Positions 25,778 to 35,354 of a stretch of DNA of 64,000 bases are shown one piece after another. The translations under genes and the position numbers were made by a program. The first letter of the stretch is position 1. Each line of letters starts with the position of its first letter. The notes under the pieces were generated by a model. The model saw only the letters and a program-made list of their open reading frames with translations, made no database searches and was not told the origin of the DNA. This DNA is from Winogradskyella haliclonae (GTDB lineage Bacteria > Bacteroidota > Bacteroidia > Flavobacteriales > Flavobacteriaceae), in the NCBI RefSeq assembly GCF_014635865.1, contig NZ_BMDQ01000001.1:62001-126000 (forward strand), in the 5' to 3' direction.

Positions 25778-25793
25778 TCCCGCCGAAGCGGGA
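25778..25793 (-). terminator. GC-rich cUUCGg hairpin upstream of aroA
   Basis: On the minus strand TCCCGC-TTCG-GCGGGA: six base pairs closed by a C(UUCG)G tetraloop, followed by GTTTATTTT. It lies 74 bp past the mazG stop and 11 bp before the aroA ATG. Most likely it terminates the upstream transcript, or it is a 5' mRNA structure controlling aroA translation; both fit. Confidence 0.6.
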
Positions 25794-25866
25794 ACAAATT
25801 TACTCGATAATAGAAATTAAACCACAATATTTATTGATAATCTCAATTTTTTATTTGCTTAGAATT

Positions 25867-26193
25867 CTATTTTAATTTCTCGTTATTGTGATGCCTATTA
25901 TGATCTCGTTTAGCTTTTTTATCCATCTTTTTATCAAAAGCAGATTGCAAATCGATACCGGTCTGGTTAGCCAAGCAAAGTACAACAAAAACCACATCGG
26001 CCAGCTCTTCTCCAAGATCTTTATCTTTATCACTTTCTTTTTCACTCTGCTCTCCATAGCGTCTTGCTATAATGCGTGCTACCTCGCCAACTTCCTCGGT
26101 AAGCTGAGCCATATTAGTAAGTTCATTAAAATATCGAACACCATGTTCTTTTATCCAACTATCTACTGCTCTTTGAGCATCTTGAATATTCAT
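25867..26193 (-). CDS. MazG-like nucleotide pyrophosphohydrolase
   Basis: 108 residues, a single MazG-type all-alpha NTP-PPase domain. Metal-binding acidic residues are seen as LTEEVGEVARI (Glu-Glu-x-x-Glu) and DLGEELADVVFVVL (Glu-Glu-x-x-Asp). Probably hydrolyses non-canonical or excess (d)NTPs. The C-terminal tail is rich in Lys/His/Asn. It lies 3 bp after the first DUF3857 gene, so it is likely co-transcribed. Exact substrate unknown. Confidence 0.9.
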   Translation of the reverse strand: MNIQDAQRAVDSWIKEHGVRYFNELTNMAQLTEEVGEVARIIARRYGEQSEKESDKDKDLGEELADVVFVVLCLANQTGIDLQSAFDKKMDKKAKRDHNRHHNNEKLK

Positions 26194-26196
26194 AAT

Positions 26197-28212
26197 CTAT
26201 ATTTTTGAAAGCACTATTTGTTCAGCTTGCTTCTCTACTACTTTTCCATAAAACTCTTTGAACACAGAATAATCTGAAGAATCTATAATTGGAGACTTTA
26301 AGTCAAGCTCAGTGCTTAATTGTACATAGCTCCCATTTTGCTTTGCAATAAATGTATACTTTACGGCACCTTCTTTAAACTCCATTACTTCACTTTTTGG
26401 TAGTGCCTCAACTTTGTAACCCTTAGGCAACATAATATTTACTTTAAATTTATCTTTGAATGGCATTGTAAAGTCTATGGGATATTGCCTTACATCCAAC
26501 TTAAAAGGATTTTCTTTTTCAGCCATAAATAACAATGGATTAAAATATAGTTTACCACCAATATCATCAATTGCATCATTAAGACGGTAATTGTATGAAA
26601 TTGAGAAAGCTCCATTATCCTTTGCATCCATTTTTGTTTCAGAAATTTCTATTGCACCTTTGTTTTTTTCCAACATCTTTGTTTGGTCATCTTGACTCAT
26701 TCCAACATATCTTTTCTTGTAGCGAAGCGCTAAGTTTGAGGTTATCATCTGCCTTACTTTACCAGTAAAACTTAAATCGTCTTCTAATTTAATATTTAGA
26801 GATGTTGATTCTAGAGACTGTTTATTAGGCATTAAAGATACCCAATTAGAGGAACCATCTCTCTTAATTAATCTTCCCTGCCAGTTAAGTGCACGTTCTG
26901 GAAGTACATTTAAAAAACCGTAAGGCTCAGTAGCATCAATTAACACATATTGCCCTTGATTTTCTACCATACAAATAACATAATTAAATCCTTTTCGTGT
27001 AGGGTATAGAGGAATTCCATTGTTTTTTGTACTCACTAATACAGGATTTGCATTAACACCCTGTGATCTAAGCATTGCGGTTAGTAATAAATTTACATCC
27101 CCTACATTGCCTTCACCTTCATTATAAGCTTTCTTTACACCTCTGTAAGTTGAATAACCATAATATCCATTCCACTTTACTTTAGACTTCACATAGTTCT
27201 GTAATAAAAATGCTTTTTCAAAAGGCTCTGTTATATCTTGAAGTATTGAAGAAATGTCATCTCTATAAAATTTTGTAAGCTCCAATTGCTTACCAAAATC
27301 ATCTCTATCATAAATAGATTTTGATACTTTTTCCCAACTAGACGCAAAAGTCTTTTCTGGAATACCATTGTCATCTAATATAGCTGCCAACTCAAAACTC
27401 ATTTTAGATAAGTAATTATCCATACTTCCAGCAAATGCTTCAGACTTAATAGCAGGAATATTACTTTCTGAAATTTTTACAACATTATCAAAATACTCAC
27501 TCTTTGAGGTTTGAAATGCATTTTGATTAACACCTAAATGAAGTTTACGAGTATTAGTTGCCATATTTACACTTCTAGCTTCCTTACTTTCTTTAAAATT
27601 TGGAGAAAAAAACGCCTTTAAATTTGACTTCTTATTATAATTAAAATATTGTGGAGTAGAAACTTTGACTCTCAACTCATTTATAGGTATTCTTTTTTGA
27701 AAATACACATCGTCTATCTCTAAATATGGAGATGAAATCTTATAAGTATATTCAATAACACAGCCATCTTGAATATTGGGCATCGTTAGTGTATTTATCT
27801 CAACAAAATCATTGAGTTTTTCTTCAAAAATACCATCATTTTTTAATTTGTCTTTTTCAACCTTACTGCCTTTAAGATTAAAAGTATGGCCTTTTAAATT
27901 TAATAGTTTTTCTGAAGAAGCCCCTGAACTACCTTTGTAAAGATTTATCTTATGCGTAGCCCATTCATAACCTTCTTTGTTATATATTTTTATTCGCTCG
28001 TGTACTTCTCGTTGCTGCATGAATCCTTGATTTTGAGTAAACAAAAAAGAAACTTTCTCATCTTTAAATAATACTGCTGCATTGGCCGATGAATCAATTG
28101 GATGTACTTTTTCTTGTAACTCTTCCTTAGAAACTTTGCCAAATTTATAATCCTGGGCTTTTGTTATTGTTACAAACGCCATTAATGTGATTAGTGTTAG
28201 TAGTTTTTTCAT
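26197..28212 (-). CDS. DUF3857 transglutaminase-like secreted protein, catalytic residues lost
   Basis: 671 residues: signal peptide (1-19, ITKAQ), DUF3857 domain (about 50-220), transglutaminase-like core (about 300-430) and a beta-rich C-terminal domain. In the neighbour at 28254-30158 the catalytic Cys and His are present. Here the same positions are Val373 (GDVNLLL, where SDCKGL is expected) and Tyr411 (FNYVICM, where NHVIL is expected); Asp426 is kept. It should not be a working thiol enzyme and may bind peptide or glycan instead. The pair probably arose by duplication and divergence. Confidence 0.85.
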   Translation of the reverse strand: MKKLLTLITLMAFVTITKAQDYKFGKVSKEELQEKVHPIDSSANAAVLFKDEKVSFLFTQNQGFMQQREVHERIKIYNKEGYEWATHKINLYKGSSGASSEKLLNLKGHTFNLKGSKVEKDKLKNDGIFEEKLNDFVEINTLTMPNIQDGCVIEYTYKISSPYLEIDDVYFQKRIPINELRVKVSTPQYFNYNKKSNLKAFFSPNFKESKEARSVNMATNTRKLHLGVNQNAFQTSKSEYFDNVVKISESNIPAIKSEAFAGSMDNYLSKMSFELAAILDDNGIPEKTFASSWEKVSKSIYDRDDFGKQLELTKFYRDDISSILQDITEPFEKAFLLQNYVKSKVKWNGYYGYSTYRGVKKAYNEGEGNVGDVNLLLTAMLRSQGVNANPVLVSTKNNGIPLYPTRKGFNYVICMVENQGQYVLIDATEPYGFLNVLPERALNWQGRLIKRDGSSNWVSLMPNKQSLESTSLNIKLEDDLSFTGKVRQMITSNLALRYKKRYVGMSQDDQTKMLEKNKGAIEISETKMDAKDNGAFSISYNYRLNDAIDDIGGKLYFNPLLFMAEKENPFKLDVRQYPIDFTMPFKDKFKVNIMLPKGYKVEALPKSEVMEFKEGAVKYTFIAKQNGSYVQLSTELDLKSPIIDSSDYSVFKEFYGKVVEKQAEQIVLSKI

Positions 28213-28253
28213 TTTTGAAAGATTGCGTTGGTTGGTGTTTAGTTGGTTGGTGT

Positions 28254-30158
28254 TTAATTAACTTTAAGTACAATTTTATTTTTATCGAGTTTTACAATAC
28301 GCTTTTTAAAATCTCTAAAAGTGCTGTAATCTTCTTTACTATAATTGCCCTTATTCATTATATAAGTTCTTGAATATTTTAATTTATTGCCGTCAATTTG
28401 TTCTATTCTATATTCATAGGAACCAAATTTAGATTCTGTTTTTTCTCCTTCACTCATAGCTTCAACGACAACACCTTCTGGTAAATTAATAATAAACTCA
28501 TCTACATCTTTGTATGCCCGTTGTAATTTAAAATCAAGATTACGCTTATCGTATCTTGGCGGAATATTTGTCATTCTATTAAACATATTGGGCATTAAGA
28601 TTAATCGATTACCACTTTTTGATGCATAATTTGTAGCTTTTAAATCAATTGTTTCTTTAAGAACCACCGCATTCTTATCATTATTAATATTAATTGACAA
28701 TACTTCTAGGTTATTAATATTGTCCCAATACTCTTTGTAGTTTAATTTTTGATCTCTCATAGATTGATTAACAACATGCCCGTGCAAACCATATTGATAC
28801 CCAGTAGTCTTTACTTCAACTTGAGCAGATATATCGCCAGTTGCGGTTATGTTTACATTTGCAGTTGTTATTTGTTGACTATCCTCAGCGTTATAAACTT
28901 TAGTGTGCGCTATTTTTCCGCCTTCAGGTGTTACCAAAAGCACATCTCTATCATCTGTAAAACCTGCAGTAAAACCAAAAGGATTGGTTTGACTTGTGCA
29001 TTCCAAGAAGATATTTTCTTCATTATTTGGCACACATAAAATAACGTGATTTCCTTCAGTTACCGAAAACTCACTATCTATACTTTTTATATCGTCATCT
29101 CCCCAAACTACAGTATAATATGACGGTACTCCAACCGCTTCTAAAAGTGCTTTTGTATAATTAGTTAATCCTTTACAATCAGAATATCCTAATTTATCAA
29201 CGTCCATAGCATCCATGGGTTTCCACCCACCAATTCCGACTTGTACACTAATATACCTTGTTTTGTCTTGCATGTATTGGTATACTAGCTTCGCTTTTTC
29301 TAGATTATCAGTTGTATTTGCTGTCAAAGCTTTCACCTCATCAATAGCAGATTGTGGTATTGCATCTGTACCAGTAATTAATTTGTTATACATCCATTTC
29401 CCAAAGTCTCCCCAATTGTTGTTTTCGCCTTTAACGCCTTCCATATTAAAAATGCTTAATGCAGATTTTAAACTAGGCACAATATTAGAAATCCCAGGGT
29501 TGTATGCTTCGTACTTAATACCACTTAGATTTTTGGCTTTTACATGAGTATCAGATAAGACTTCTATATTGTAAGTATCAAAATTCTCTGATTTTGTCCT
29601 GACTTTTACATTAGAATTATTAATGATTTTGTATTCCGAATTTTCAACAGACACATAATAATCATCTATAGGATGCCATTGCGGAACAAAAGCTGTACTC
29701 TTCATTTGCACTTCTGAAGAATATTCAATAGTATAAGGGTACTTTACAGGTGTATAGCTCAAATATTTTACACGACTGTCTGAATATAAAGTACCACCAC
29801 TAACCGCACTTTGGTCTGAAAAATCTCTAAGCTTAATTTTTTTAATCTCTTCACCAGATTCGTTATAAATCCGAGCTTCCATTTTCTTAATCTTAGTATT
29901 ACTATCATAGCCTTCAAAGGCATTTTGATGGCGATTACCATATTCATTAAACACTGTTACAATACGTTTTGTAGTAATATACATATCGTCAAAATCATTG
30001 ATTTCTACAATCTGCTTATCAAACCTCACAACTGCATTGGCTTTAATTTTTAGGTTTATTGGTATTGTACTCGCTCTATAATCTATGTCTGACTGGGAGG
30101 AGGAAACTGCAAACAAAAGAGAAAAGACACAAGCTAAAAGTGCTTTTATATACTTCAT
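28254..30158 (-). CDS. DUF3857/transglutaminase-like secreted protein
   Basis: 634 residues from ATG 30158, which starts a proper signal peptide (MKYIKALLACVFSLLFAVSSSQ); the frame is open 17 codons further. Layout: DUF3857 (about 40-200), transglutaminase core (about 280-390), C-terminal beta domain. Candidate catalytic residues are Cys328 (SDCKGL), His371 (GNHVIL) and Glu386 in place of Asp (FLECTS). Periplasmic thiol hydrolase or cross-linking activity is plausible, but the family is uncharacterised. Lies directly upstream of its degenerate partner. Confidence 0.86.
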   Translation of the reverse strand: MKYIKALLACVFSLLFAVSSSQSDIDYRASTIPINLKIKANAVVRFDKQIVEINDFDDMYITTKRIVTVFNEYGNRHQNAFEGYDSNTKIKKMEARIYNESGEEIKKIKLRDFSDQSAVSGGTLYSDSRVKYLSYTPVKYPYTIEYSSEVQMKSTAFVPQWHPIDDYYVSVENSEYKIINNSNVKVRTKSENFDTYNIEVLSDTHVKAKNLSGIKYEAYNPGISNIVPSLKSALSIFNMEGVKGENNNWGDFGKWMYNKLITGTDAIPQSAIDEVKALTANTTDNLEKAKLVYQYMQDKTRYISVQVGIGGWKPMDAMDVDKLGYSDCKGLTNYTKALLEAVGVPSYYTVVWGDDDIKSIDSEFSVTEGNHVILCVPNNEENIFLECTSQTNPFGFTAGFTDDRDVLLVTPEGGKIAHTKVYNAEDSQQITTANVNITATGDISAQVEVKTTGYQYGLHGHVVNQSMRDQKLNYKEYWDNINNLEVLSININNDKNAVVLKETIDLKATNYASKSGNRLILMPNMFNRMTNIPPRYDKRNLDFKLQRAYKDVDEFIINLPEGVVVEAMSEGEKTESKFGSYEYRIEQIDGNKLKYSRTYIMNKGNYSKEDYSTFRDFKKRIVKLDKNKIVLKVN

Positions 30159-30230
30159 GTAAAACATAATATTAGAGAACAATATACCAATAGAAAAGTA
30201 ATAAATCAATAGCCCAATGTAAATTTATTC

Positions 30231-30683
30231 TTACACTTTTTCTTTACTATCTATTATAATGGTAACAGGTCCGTCATTAAGCAGTTTCACCTTCATATCT
30301 GCACCAAATTCTCCAGACTGGACAGATCTACCAAGATTGCTTTGCAATGTTGCTATGAAATTTTCATATAACGGAATTGCTATATCAGGTTTTGCCGCTT
30401 TTATATAACTAGGGCGATTGCCTTTTCTTGTGCTTGCATGCAGTGTAAATTGACTCACTACTATTACATCTCCTTTAGTGTCATGAATAGACTTATTCAT
30501 CACCATATTTTCATCAGGAAAAACACGAAGTCCAACAAGTTTACGACATAACCAATCAATATCTTCTTGTGTATCTTCCTCAACAATACCCAAAAGCACC
30601 AACAAACCATTACCTATGGAAGCCACTATTTTTTTATTTATCGTCACTGAGGCTTCCGAAACACGTTGAACAACTACCTTCAT
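30231..30683 (-). CDS. dtd: D-aminoacyl-tRNA deacylase
   Basis: 150 residues. Removes D-amino acids (and glycine) mischarged onto tRNA. Seen: the N-terminal VVVQRVSEASVTI, the cross-subunit catalytic motif VVSQFTLHA, and the C-terminal LNDGPVTIIIDS (GPVT). Cytoplasmic homodimer. It lies 3 bp downstream of rsgA, ATG start, normal length. Its location beside rsgA and queA/rlmN makes this a translation-quality neighbourhood. Confidence 0.96.
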   Translation of the reverse strand: MKVVVQRVSEASVTINKKIVASIGNGLLVLLGIVEEDTQEDIDWLCRKLVGLRVFPDENMVMNKSIHDTKGDVIVVSQFTLHASTRKGNRPSYIKAAKPDIAIPLYENFIATLQSNLGRSVQSGEFGADMKVKLLNDGPVTIIIDSKEKV

Positions 30684-30686
30684 AAT

Positions 30687-31637
30687 TTAATTTTCTTCCC
30701 AATTATCTGTTCTGTAATGCTCATCCTCTCCTTCTAAAATTTGAAGATAACTTCTATAACGCGAATATGAAATCTCATCATTTTCTAAAGCTTCTTTAAC
30801 TGCACATTTTGGCTCTTTAAGGTGAAGGCAATTATTAAATTTACAGTCTTGCTTAAGAGCAAAAAACTCTGGAAAATAATCTCCTATTTCTTCTTTTTCC
30901 ATATCTACAACGCCAAAGCCTTTTATACCAGGTGTATCAATAATTTTGGCATCGAAACTTAAATCAAACATCTCTGCAAAAGTAGTTGTATGTTGTCCTT
31001 GCATATGCTGGTTTGATATCTCTTTTGTCCTTAGGTCTAAAGAAGGCTCAATGGTATTAACCAAAGTAGACTTACCAACTCCTGAATGTCCGGCAAACAT
31101 ACTTACTTTACCTTCCATAAGTGCTTTTACTTTATCTACATTCTTTCCTGCAGCAGCAGATATACCTATACATTCGTAGCCTATCTTTCTATATATGCTT
31201 GCTAAATATTTCACTTCTAAAATGGTCTCTTCATCATAAGCATCAATCTTATTAAAAAGTAAAACAGTTTTTATGCTATAAGCTTCAGCAGTGACTAAAA
31301 AACGATCTATAAAACTGGTAAATGTTGGCGGATTATTTATGGTAATCAACAAAAACACTTGATCTACATTAGAAGCTATGATGTGTGTTTGTTTTGAAAG
31401 GTTTACAGATTTTCTAACGATATAATTTTTTCGTTCTTCGATACGCTTAATAACACCTGTTTCTGTATTATTCTTAGTTTCAACATCAAATTCAACACTA
31501 TCTCCAACAGCAATTGGGTTGGTACTTTTTATACCTTGTATTCGGAATTTACCCTTAATACGGCATTCATAAAACTTCCCATTCGGTGTTTTTACGCTGT
31601 ACCAGCTTCCTGTTGATTTGTATACTGTTCCTGTCAT
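30687..31637 (-). CDS. rsgA: ribosome small-subunit-dependent GTPase A RsgA
   Basis: 316 residues from ATG 31637; the upstream 7 in-frame codons (LLLIYL) are not family-like. Circularly permuted GTPase in 30S maturation: OB fold first, then G4 (LLFNKID), G1 (AGHSGVGKSTL), G3 (IIDTPGIKGFG). The C-terminal zinc site is CKFNNCLHLKEPKC. First gene of the minus-strand run rsgA-dtd-DUF3857-DUF3857-mazG. Confidence 0.95.
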   Translation of the reverse strand: MTGTVYKSTGSWYSVKTPNGKFYECRIKGKFRIQGIKSTNPIAVGDSVEFDVETKNNTETGVIKRIEERKNYIVRKSVNLSKQTHIIASNVDQVFLLITINNPPTFTSFIDRFLVTAEAYSIKTVLLFNKIDAYDEETILEVKYLASIYRKIGYECIGISAAAGKNVDKVKALMEGKVSMFAGHSGVGKSTLVNTIEPSLDLRTKEISNQHMQGQHTTTFAEMFDLSFDAKIIDTPGIKGFGVVDMEKEEIGDYFPEFFALKQDCKFNNCLHLKEPKCAVKEALENDEISYSRYRSYLQILEGEDEHYRTDNWEEN

Positions 31638-31718
31638 TAAATAAATTAATAGTAACAAAGTAACAACTTTTAACTAAAAAGAGTTTACTTTAATACCATA
31701 AAACAAAAACCAACAAAC

Positions 31719-32213
31719 ATGAAAAAAAATTTTTTATTTATTGCAGCTATAGCTGTAGGACTCGTTTCATTTTCTTTTATTAATAAGGAGAATTCTAATG
31801 AAGAAAAAACAGTAGCACAAGTAGAGTACAAAGTTGTTACAGTTGTAGAATCTATTGTTCCAAATGGTTTGGGACGATCAAGAATGATTTCAGCTAACGA
31901 AATAAAAGATTATAAAGAATACACCACGACCAGATCTGGAGACAAGGATAAAGACGAAAAAAACAAATCTAAAAGAGGTGATATACGTATAAAGGACTAT
32001 GAAGAAACCAAACTATTAAACTTTTATAATTTAGGAGGAATTCGCTTTCAAAATATTGCTGCAAATGATGCAATTATGACTTCTAAAATTAACACTATGA
32101 TAGCTGAAGGTTGGGAAATAGCTTTTATAAACACTGGTGTTGAGAGTGTCGGTGGAAAAGGAGACAATAAGGGTATTTTTATTACTCGTTATACATTTAA
32201 GAGAAGTCTTTAA
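31719..32213 (+). CDS. secreted protein of unknown function
   Basis: 164 residues with a signal peptide (MKKNFLFIAAIAVGLVSFSF, about 1-20). A predicted basic/acidic loop (RSGDKDKDEKNKSKRGD) divides two small domains. The second has GGIRFQNIAANDAIMTSKINTMIAEGWEIAFINTG, which resembles the short domain of DUF4177-like proteins (GW-containing), but I am not confident. Monocistronic, divergent from rsgA, and ended by a strong terminator. Promoter not obvious. Confidence 0.7.
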   Translation: MKKNFLFIAAIAVGLVSFSFINKENSNEEKTVAQVEYKVVTVVESIVPNGLGRSRMISANEIKDYKEYTTTRSGDKDKDEKNKSKRGDIRIKDYEETKLLNFYNLGGIRFQNIAANDAIMTSKINTMIAEGWEIAFINTGVESVGGKGDNKGIFITRYTFKRSL

Positions 32214-32229
32214 TTTTATTTATATCTAT

Positions 32230-32261
32230 AAAAAAGGCTCGCAAATTGCGAGCCTTTTTTT
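32230..32261. terminator. bidirectional intrinsic terminator
   Basis: GGCTCGCAA and TTGCGAGCC form a 9-bp GC-rich stem with a one-base loop, extended by A-T pairs, with A6 and T7 flanks. It sits between the convergent 31719 gene and the aromatic operon and ends both. Confidence 0.9.
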
Positions 32262-33342
32262 AATTATTAATAATCTTTTCTTGATGATTTATAGATTCTT
32301 GATGAATCGCTTTAAATACACGAAGTATAAACTCTTCACTTAGGTTCTTCTCTTCTCCTTGAAGAATCATTTTTCCTAAAATCTCGTTCCAACGTTTAGA
32401 CTGTAATACCGCTACGTTATGGTCTTTTTTAAGTTGACCAATAGCATCAGCAACATTCATACGTTTACCAAGCATTTCAATCAATTGATGATCTACTACA
32501 TCGATTTGTGTTCTTAAGGTATTAATATTATTTCTAAACTCAGCTGCTTCACCAACCTCTTTACGGATGCGTAAATCTTCAGTGTACTTTATTAACGTTT
32601 CTGGCGTAATCTGTTGAGCAGCATCACTCCATGCTCTATCCGGATTATGATGTGTTTCAATCATTAAACCATCATAATTTAAGTCTAATGCTGTCTGACT
32701 TAGTTCGAAAATAATATCACGTCGCCCAGCAATATGCGACGGGTCTAATATTAATGGTAAATCTGGAAAACGGTTCTGTAAATCTACAGCAATCTGCCAT
32801 TCTGGATTATTACGATATCTCGTTTTTTCGTACGTAGAAAATCCTCTATGGATTACACCTAAATTCTTTACATCAGCCGTATAAAAACGTTCTACTGCAC
32901 CTAACCACAACGCTAAATCTGGATTTACTGGATTTTTTATTAAAACTGTTTTATCTGTTCCTTTTAAGGCATCTGCAATATCTTGAACAATAAATGGACT
33001 TACAGTCGTACGGGCACCAATCCAAAGGATATCTATATCATGTTTTAGAGCTAAATCTACATGATTTGCGTTAGCAACTTCAGTTGTTGTTAATAAGCCT
33101 GTTTCTTCTTTTGCGCGTTGCATCCACTTGAGTCCTAACGCACCAACACCCTCAAAATTTCCTGGTCGTGTTCTAGGTTTCCAAATACCCGCCCTAAAAA
33201 CAGTCGCATCACTATCTTTTAATTGGTGTGCAATCTTTAACACTTGTTCTTCAGTCTCTGCGCTACATGGTCCAGCAATAACTAATGGATGTTCTAACCC
33301 AAAGGCATCCAACCAATTTCTTAGTTCTTTTTTATTTTCCAT
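32260..33342 (-). CDS. bifunctional DAHP synthase / chorismate mutase (AroQ type)
   Basis: 360 residues: DAHP synthase of the KdsA-like class (about 1-265: VIAGPCSAETEEQV, FRAGIWKPRTRPGNFEGVG, LIKNPVNPDLALW, and DPSHIAGRRD) joined to a chorismate mutase type II helical domain (about 270-360: LRTQIDVVDHQLIEMLGKRMNVADAIGQLKKDHNVAVLQ). It makes the first committed shikimate intermediate and converts chorismate to prephenate. The fusion is known in Bacteroidota. Last gene of the attenuator-controlled operon, so feedback acts on the entry step too. Confidence 0.93.
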   Translation of the reverse strand: MENKKELRNWLDAFGLEHPLVIAGPCSAETEEQVLKIAHQLKDSDATVFRAGIWKPRTRPGNFEGVGALGLKWMQRAKEETGLLTTTEVANANHVDLALKHDIDILWIGARTTVSPFIVQDIADALKGTDKTVLIKNPVNPDLALWLGAVERFYTADVKNLGVIHRGFSTYEKTRYRNNPEWQIAVDLQNRFPDLPLILDPSHIAGRRDIIFELSQTALDLNYDGLMIETHHNPDRAWSDAAQQITPETLIKYTEDLRIRKEVGEAAEFRNNINTLRTQIDVVDHQLIEMLGKRMNVADAIGQLKKDHNVAVLQSKRWNEILGKMILQGEEKNLSEEFILRVFKAIHQESINHQEKIINN

Positions 33343-33355
33343 ACTTTCTTATTCT

Positions 33356-34207
33356 CTATTTAATTCCGTTAAGAATTTGTTTTATATAATTTGTTGATTC
33401 CATTTCTTGATAGACTGATTGAAAGTCATCCTTCTCCATTAGCCTCTTAAAATGTTTTAAGTTATTTATGTATTTATCTAATGTTTCAATAACATTAGTT
33501 TTATTTTGTTTAAATATTGGTGTCCACATAGCTGGAGAACTTTTTGCCAAGCGTACTGTACTCTCAAAACCACTACCGGCCATATCAAAAATATCACGTT
33601 CATTTTTTTCTTTTTCAATCACAGTTTTGCCTAGCATGAATGAGCTAATATGTGATAAGTGCGACACATAAGCAATGTGCTTGTCATGTGCCTTGGGATT
33701 CATATATCGAATACGCATCCCTATATCTGAAAAAAGAGCCAAAGCTTTCTCTTGAAGTTTAAAAGCTGTTTCTTCAACCTCACAAATGATATTTGTCTTA
33801 TTTTGAAAGAGCCCTTTAATAGCCGCTCTTGGTCCTGAAAATTCTGTACCTGCAATAGGATGCGCTGCAAGATAATTTCGTCGATTAGGGTGATTTTTAA
33901 CCCTAAGACAAATATTTTCTTTTGTAGAACCCACATCAAAAACAATTGTGTTTTCTGAAATGTTATCTAAGATTTTTGGCAGAAGGTCTAAAGTTACATC
34001 AACAGGAATAGCCACAATAACCAAATCAGATTTAGACAACTCATTTAAAGACGTAGATTTATCAATCACTCCAAGAGCGATGGCTTCCTCTAGATGAGCT
34101 TCATTATTATCTATACCATAAATTGTGGTATTTGGGTATTTAGTCTTAATATCTAAAGCAAAACTCCCTCCAATTAATCCAACACCAATTATAGTAACAT
34201 TCTTCAT
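33356..34207 (-). CDS. tyrA: prephenate dehydrogenase TyrA
   Basis: 283 residues. Oxidatively decarboxylates prephenate to 4-hydroxyphenylpyruvate with NAD+. Seen: Rossmann GVGLIGGSFALD, VAIPVDVTLDLLP, DVGSTKENI, AAHPIAGTEFSGPRAA, and HIAYVSHLSHISSF with the catalytic histidine region. Starts 1 bp before the upstream aminotransferase stop region (gap of one base) and precedes aroF/CM by 13 bp: one operon. ATG start. Symbol given for the dehydrogenase alone, since no chorismate mutase is fused here. Confidence 0.94.
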   Translation of the reverse strand: MKNVTIIGVGLIGGSFALDIKTKYPNTTIYGIDNNEAHLEEAIALGVIDKSTSLNELSKSDLVIVAIPVDVTLDLLPKILDNISENTIVFDVGSTKENICLRVKNHPNRRNYLAAHPIAGTEFSGPRAAIKGLFQNKTNIICEVEETAFKLQEKALALFSDIGMRIRYMNPKAHDKHIAYVSHLSHISSFMLGKTVIEKEKNERDIFDMAGSGFESTVRLAKSSPAMWTPIFKQNKTNVIETLDKYINNLKHFKRLMEKDDFQSVYQEMESTNYIKQILNGIK

Positions 34208-34208
34208 C

Positions 34209-35354
34209 TTATTTTACTCTTGCTATAGCTTCTTTAATTACTCCTTCCTCTTCGCATATAGAGAATCGTACATAACCCTCACCTTTACTACCAAAAACAG
34301 TTCCCGGAGCAATGAAAATACTATGTTCTTTGAGTACTAAATCCGTAAACTCTTCACTCTTAAGATGTGGCGGTAGTTTTGCCCAAACAAATAACCCGGT
34401 TGCATCCTCATTATATGTGCAGTTTAGTGCCTCAGCTAATTCCCATACCAACTGACGACGCTTTCGGTATATACTATTTAAACTTTCGAACCACATCTTC
34501 GAGCTAGTCAATGCTTCTATAGCTCCTTTTTGGATGCCATAAAACATCCCAGAATCCATGTTGCTTTTTACTTTTAAAACCGCATTAACATAATCATAAT
34601 TACCAACAACCATTCCTGCACGCCAACCAGCCATATTAAAGGTTTTGCTAATAGAGTTAAGTTCTAAACAGACATCTTTAGCTTGCCTATATTGCAGTAT
34701 ACTTTTAGGCTTGTTATTGAGTATAAAACTATAAGGATTATCATTAACAATAAGAATATTATGGCGTTTACCAAAGGCTATTATATCGTCATAAAACTTA
34801 TGCGGTGCATTAGTTCCTGTTGGCATATTTGGATAGTTAATCCACATGATTTTTACTTTACTCAAATCCATGCGCTCAAGTGCTATAAAATCTGGCAGCC
34901 AATTATTATTCTCTTTTAAATCATAAAAAACAGGTTCTGCTTCTAATAATTTGGTAACACTAGTATAGGTTGGATAACCTGGATTTGGAATTAAAACCGC
35001 ATCACCTTTATTTAAAAATGCCATGGAAATGTGCATAACACCTTCTTTACTTCCCATTAACGGTAGTATTTCTGTCTTAGCACTTAAATGCACATTATAA
35101 TGTGCTTTATAGAAATCTGCAACTGCATCTCTAAACTCTGGAATACCCTGATAACTCTGATATTTATGAGCACCGGCATGATTTAGACTCTCTTCTAAAG
35201 CCATAACAGCTTTTAAAGGCGGGTCTAAATCTGGACTACCAATTCCTAAATTAATTATTGGCTTGCCTTGTGACTTTAAAAAAGCTACTTCTTTAAGTTT
35301 TATTGAGAAGTAGTACTCTTTTACCTGTTTAAGTCGGTCTGCTACTTCTATCAT
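34209..35354 (-). CDS. class I/II aminotransferase of the aromatic operon
   Basis: 381 residues, fold-type I PLP enzyme. Seen: INLGIGSPDLDPP, the PLP-binding NPGYPTYTS region, WINYPNMPTGTNAP, VNDNPYSFIL, and the Schiff-base lysine in NSISKTFNMAGWRAG. Position between pheA and tyrA points to transamination of phenylpyruvate/4-hydroxyphenylpyruvate (or prephenate). The fold is also that of LL-diaminopimelate/aspartate aminotransferases, so substrate range needs assay. Overlaps pheA by 4 bp (ATGA). Confidence 0.88.
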   Translation of the reverse strand: MIEVADRLKQVKEYYFSIKLKEVAFLKSQGKPIINLGIGSPDLDPPLKAVMALEESLNHAGAHKYQSYQGIPEFRDAVADFYKAHYNVHLSAKTEILPLMGSKEGVMHISMAFLNKGDAVLIPNPGYPTYTSVTKLLEAEPVFYDLKENNNWLPDFIALERMDLSKVKIMWINYPNMPTGTNAPHKFYDDIIAFGKRHNILIVNDNPYSFILNNKPKSILQYRQAKDVCLELNSISKTFNMAGWRAGMVVGNYDYVNAVLKVKSNMDSGMFYGIQKGAIEALTSSKMWFESLNSIYRKRRQLVWELAEALNCTYNEDATGLFVWAKLPPHLKSEEFTDLVLKEHSIFIAPGTVFGSKGEGYVRFSICEEEGVIKEAIARVK

